Below are positions 21,740 to 22,313 of a stretch of DNA of 22,313 bases, one piece after another. The position numbers were made by a program, and so were the translations under genes. The notes beneath the pieces were generated by a model that was not told the DNA's origin, did not search any database, and worked only from the letters and a program-made list of their open reading frames with translations. The DNA lies in the NCBI GenBank assembly GCA_035646535.1, contig DASRPD010000020.1, positions 1 through 22,313 of the forward strand, written 5' to 3'. The stretch comes from DASRPD01 sp035646535. Its GTDB lineage: Bacteria > Actinomycetota > Acidimicrobiia > IMCC26256 > JANYLB01. Numbering within the stretch: the first letter of the stretch is position 1; each line of letters opens with the position of its first letter.

Positions 21740-21811
21740 ACGAGGACGCTGCTCATCTTGGAGGGCCCCGCCTACGGCGACGAGCGCACCTACGACAGCC
21801 TGCAGCGCGCG
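21740..21811 (+). pseudogene. truncated DsrE/DsrF-like gene
   Basis: The frame reads TRTLLILEGPAYGDERTYDS then LQRA, matching the start of small DsrE-family sulfur-relay proteins (LLIILNDPPYGTERTYNGLR-like). Only the first 24 or so of about 120 residues remain. An AAGAGGA ribosome site lies 8 bp before, but the expected ATG is missing (CAG-ACG instead). The similarity stops at about 21811, where an integrase-like frame begins. It originally would have followed the ArsR-rhodanese gene as a sulfur-handling partner. Confidence 0.6.
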
Positions 21812-22128
21812 GCAAGACCCGCACCGCACGCCGATCGATCGACCTCGACCCGCCGCGCACCCTCGACCTGCTGACGTCGAGGCGACCACACGCCGACGCC
21901 GACGACGCCTACGCCTTCGACAAGACCGACGGATCCCTACTGCACCTGACCGCGGGACACGCCGCACGCTCCGGTTTCGACCCCACCCGCGCCCGCGCTT
22001 CCCGCACCGCGACCAGCCGGGCCTCATCGACCGTCGGCGGCGACCCGAGGGCACGCCGGCGCGACCGCGAAAGAAATTCGAGTTCTGAGTCGCGTTCCGC
22101 GCCCTCAACGCGCATAGAGGGGGCATGA
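21811..22128 (+). pseudogene. probable tyrosine-integrase remnant
   Basis: In frame from 21811 the sequence reads GKTRTARRSIDLDPPRTLDL, then DDAYAFDKTDGSLLHL. This resembles the (P)KT.AGRR.I.LDP.TV..L and LVF...DG.P.HP segments of phage and element integrases. There is no start codon, the Arg/His/Tyr catalytic blocks are not visible, and the last part is low-complexity Arg/Ser-rich. It stops at TGA 22126. Only the first 140 bp show similarity. It could mark the recombination that removed the rest of the DsrE gene. Confidence 0.45.
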
Positions 22129-22300
22129 AGACAAGATCACGAACCACTCCCATCGTGCGCCGTACCATGTTCGCCGCACCGACTCCACCGCGGCGCCGAG
22201 ACTCCGACCGACGACAGAACCCCGATGCCGTCGTTCGACGCGAACCCGATCACCGCCTCCGTCCGCCCGGTGCCTCGCCGACACATGCGCCCGATCGGAA

Positions 22301-22313
22301 GATCTTGGTATGG
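22301..22313. repeat. 13-bp match to the 224-bp repeat at the window edge
   Basis: GATCTTGGTATGG equals 12825-12837 of copy 1, in the same orientation, and ends exactly at the window border. It may be the beginning of a third, partial repeat copy. Sequence to its left does not match the other copies. Confidence 0.45.

Overview
This is a GC-rich window with dense coding, frequent GTG starts and short stop/start overlaps. It looks like actinobacterial chromosome. The SCO6745-type protein, the rhodanese-tailed ArsR protein and the number of haloalkane dehalogenases and sulfatases would suit a marine or soil Acidimicrobiia-like actinobacterium, but that placement is an inference. No rRNA, intact tRNA, CRISPR array or replication origin was seen.

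Left part (1-12343), catabolic accessory region. The window opens inside the C-terminal third of an IS256-type transposase (2-442). A lone SRPBCC gene follows (703-1152). A tight five-gene operon then reads leftward from 6911 to 1278. In transcription order it holds a DhlA-like haloalkane dehalogenase, an SCO6745-like protein, an SRPBCC protein, a sulfatase fused to a DJ-1/PfpI domain, and a two-domain DUF1330-like protein. Junctions overlap by 4, 4 and 8 bp, and the last has a 4-bp gap. A TetR-type regulator (7050-7658) diverges from it. Next come an arylsulfatase (7705-9969, minus), a VapBC toxin-antitoxin pair, a LinB-type haloalkane dehalogenase (11033-11917, plus) and a small unknown protein. 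Two dehalogenases of different subfamilies and two formylglycine-type sulfatases within 11 kb suggest use of halogenated and sulfated organic compounds. The sulfatase-activating enzyme is not in the window.

Middle part (12680-16632), a probable mobile-element scar. Two 224-bp direct repeats (12690-12913 and 16409-16632), about 95% identical by eye, each begin in a 3' fragment of tRNA-Val(TAC). This is what integration into a tRNA gene leaves behind. Between them lie a frameshifted IS6-like transposase remnant, a very unusual fusion gene (sugar-phosphate nucleotidyltransferase, then CDP-alcohol phosphatidyltransferase, then HAD phosphatase) and a convergent histidine phosphatase. The fusion looks like a one-polypeptide version of the di-myo-inositol-phosphate (DIP) pathway. 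A 13-bp match to the repeat reappears at the last bases of the window.

Right part (17218-22313). A leftward operon encodes an RND/MMPL-type exporter, a membrane-anchored SHOCT-cupredoxin protein and a SAM methyltransferase. It diverges from an ArsR-rhodanese regulator across a clear inverted repeat. Downstream of arsR, a DsrE-like gene has lost its start codon and runs, at about 21811, into what looks like a tyrosine-integrase remnant. The right end is therefore also a site of past recombination.
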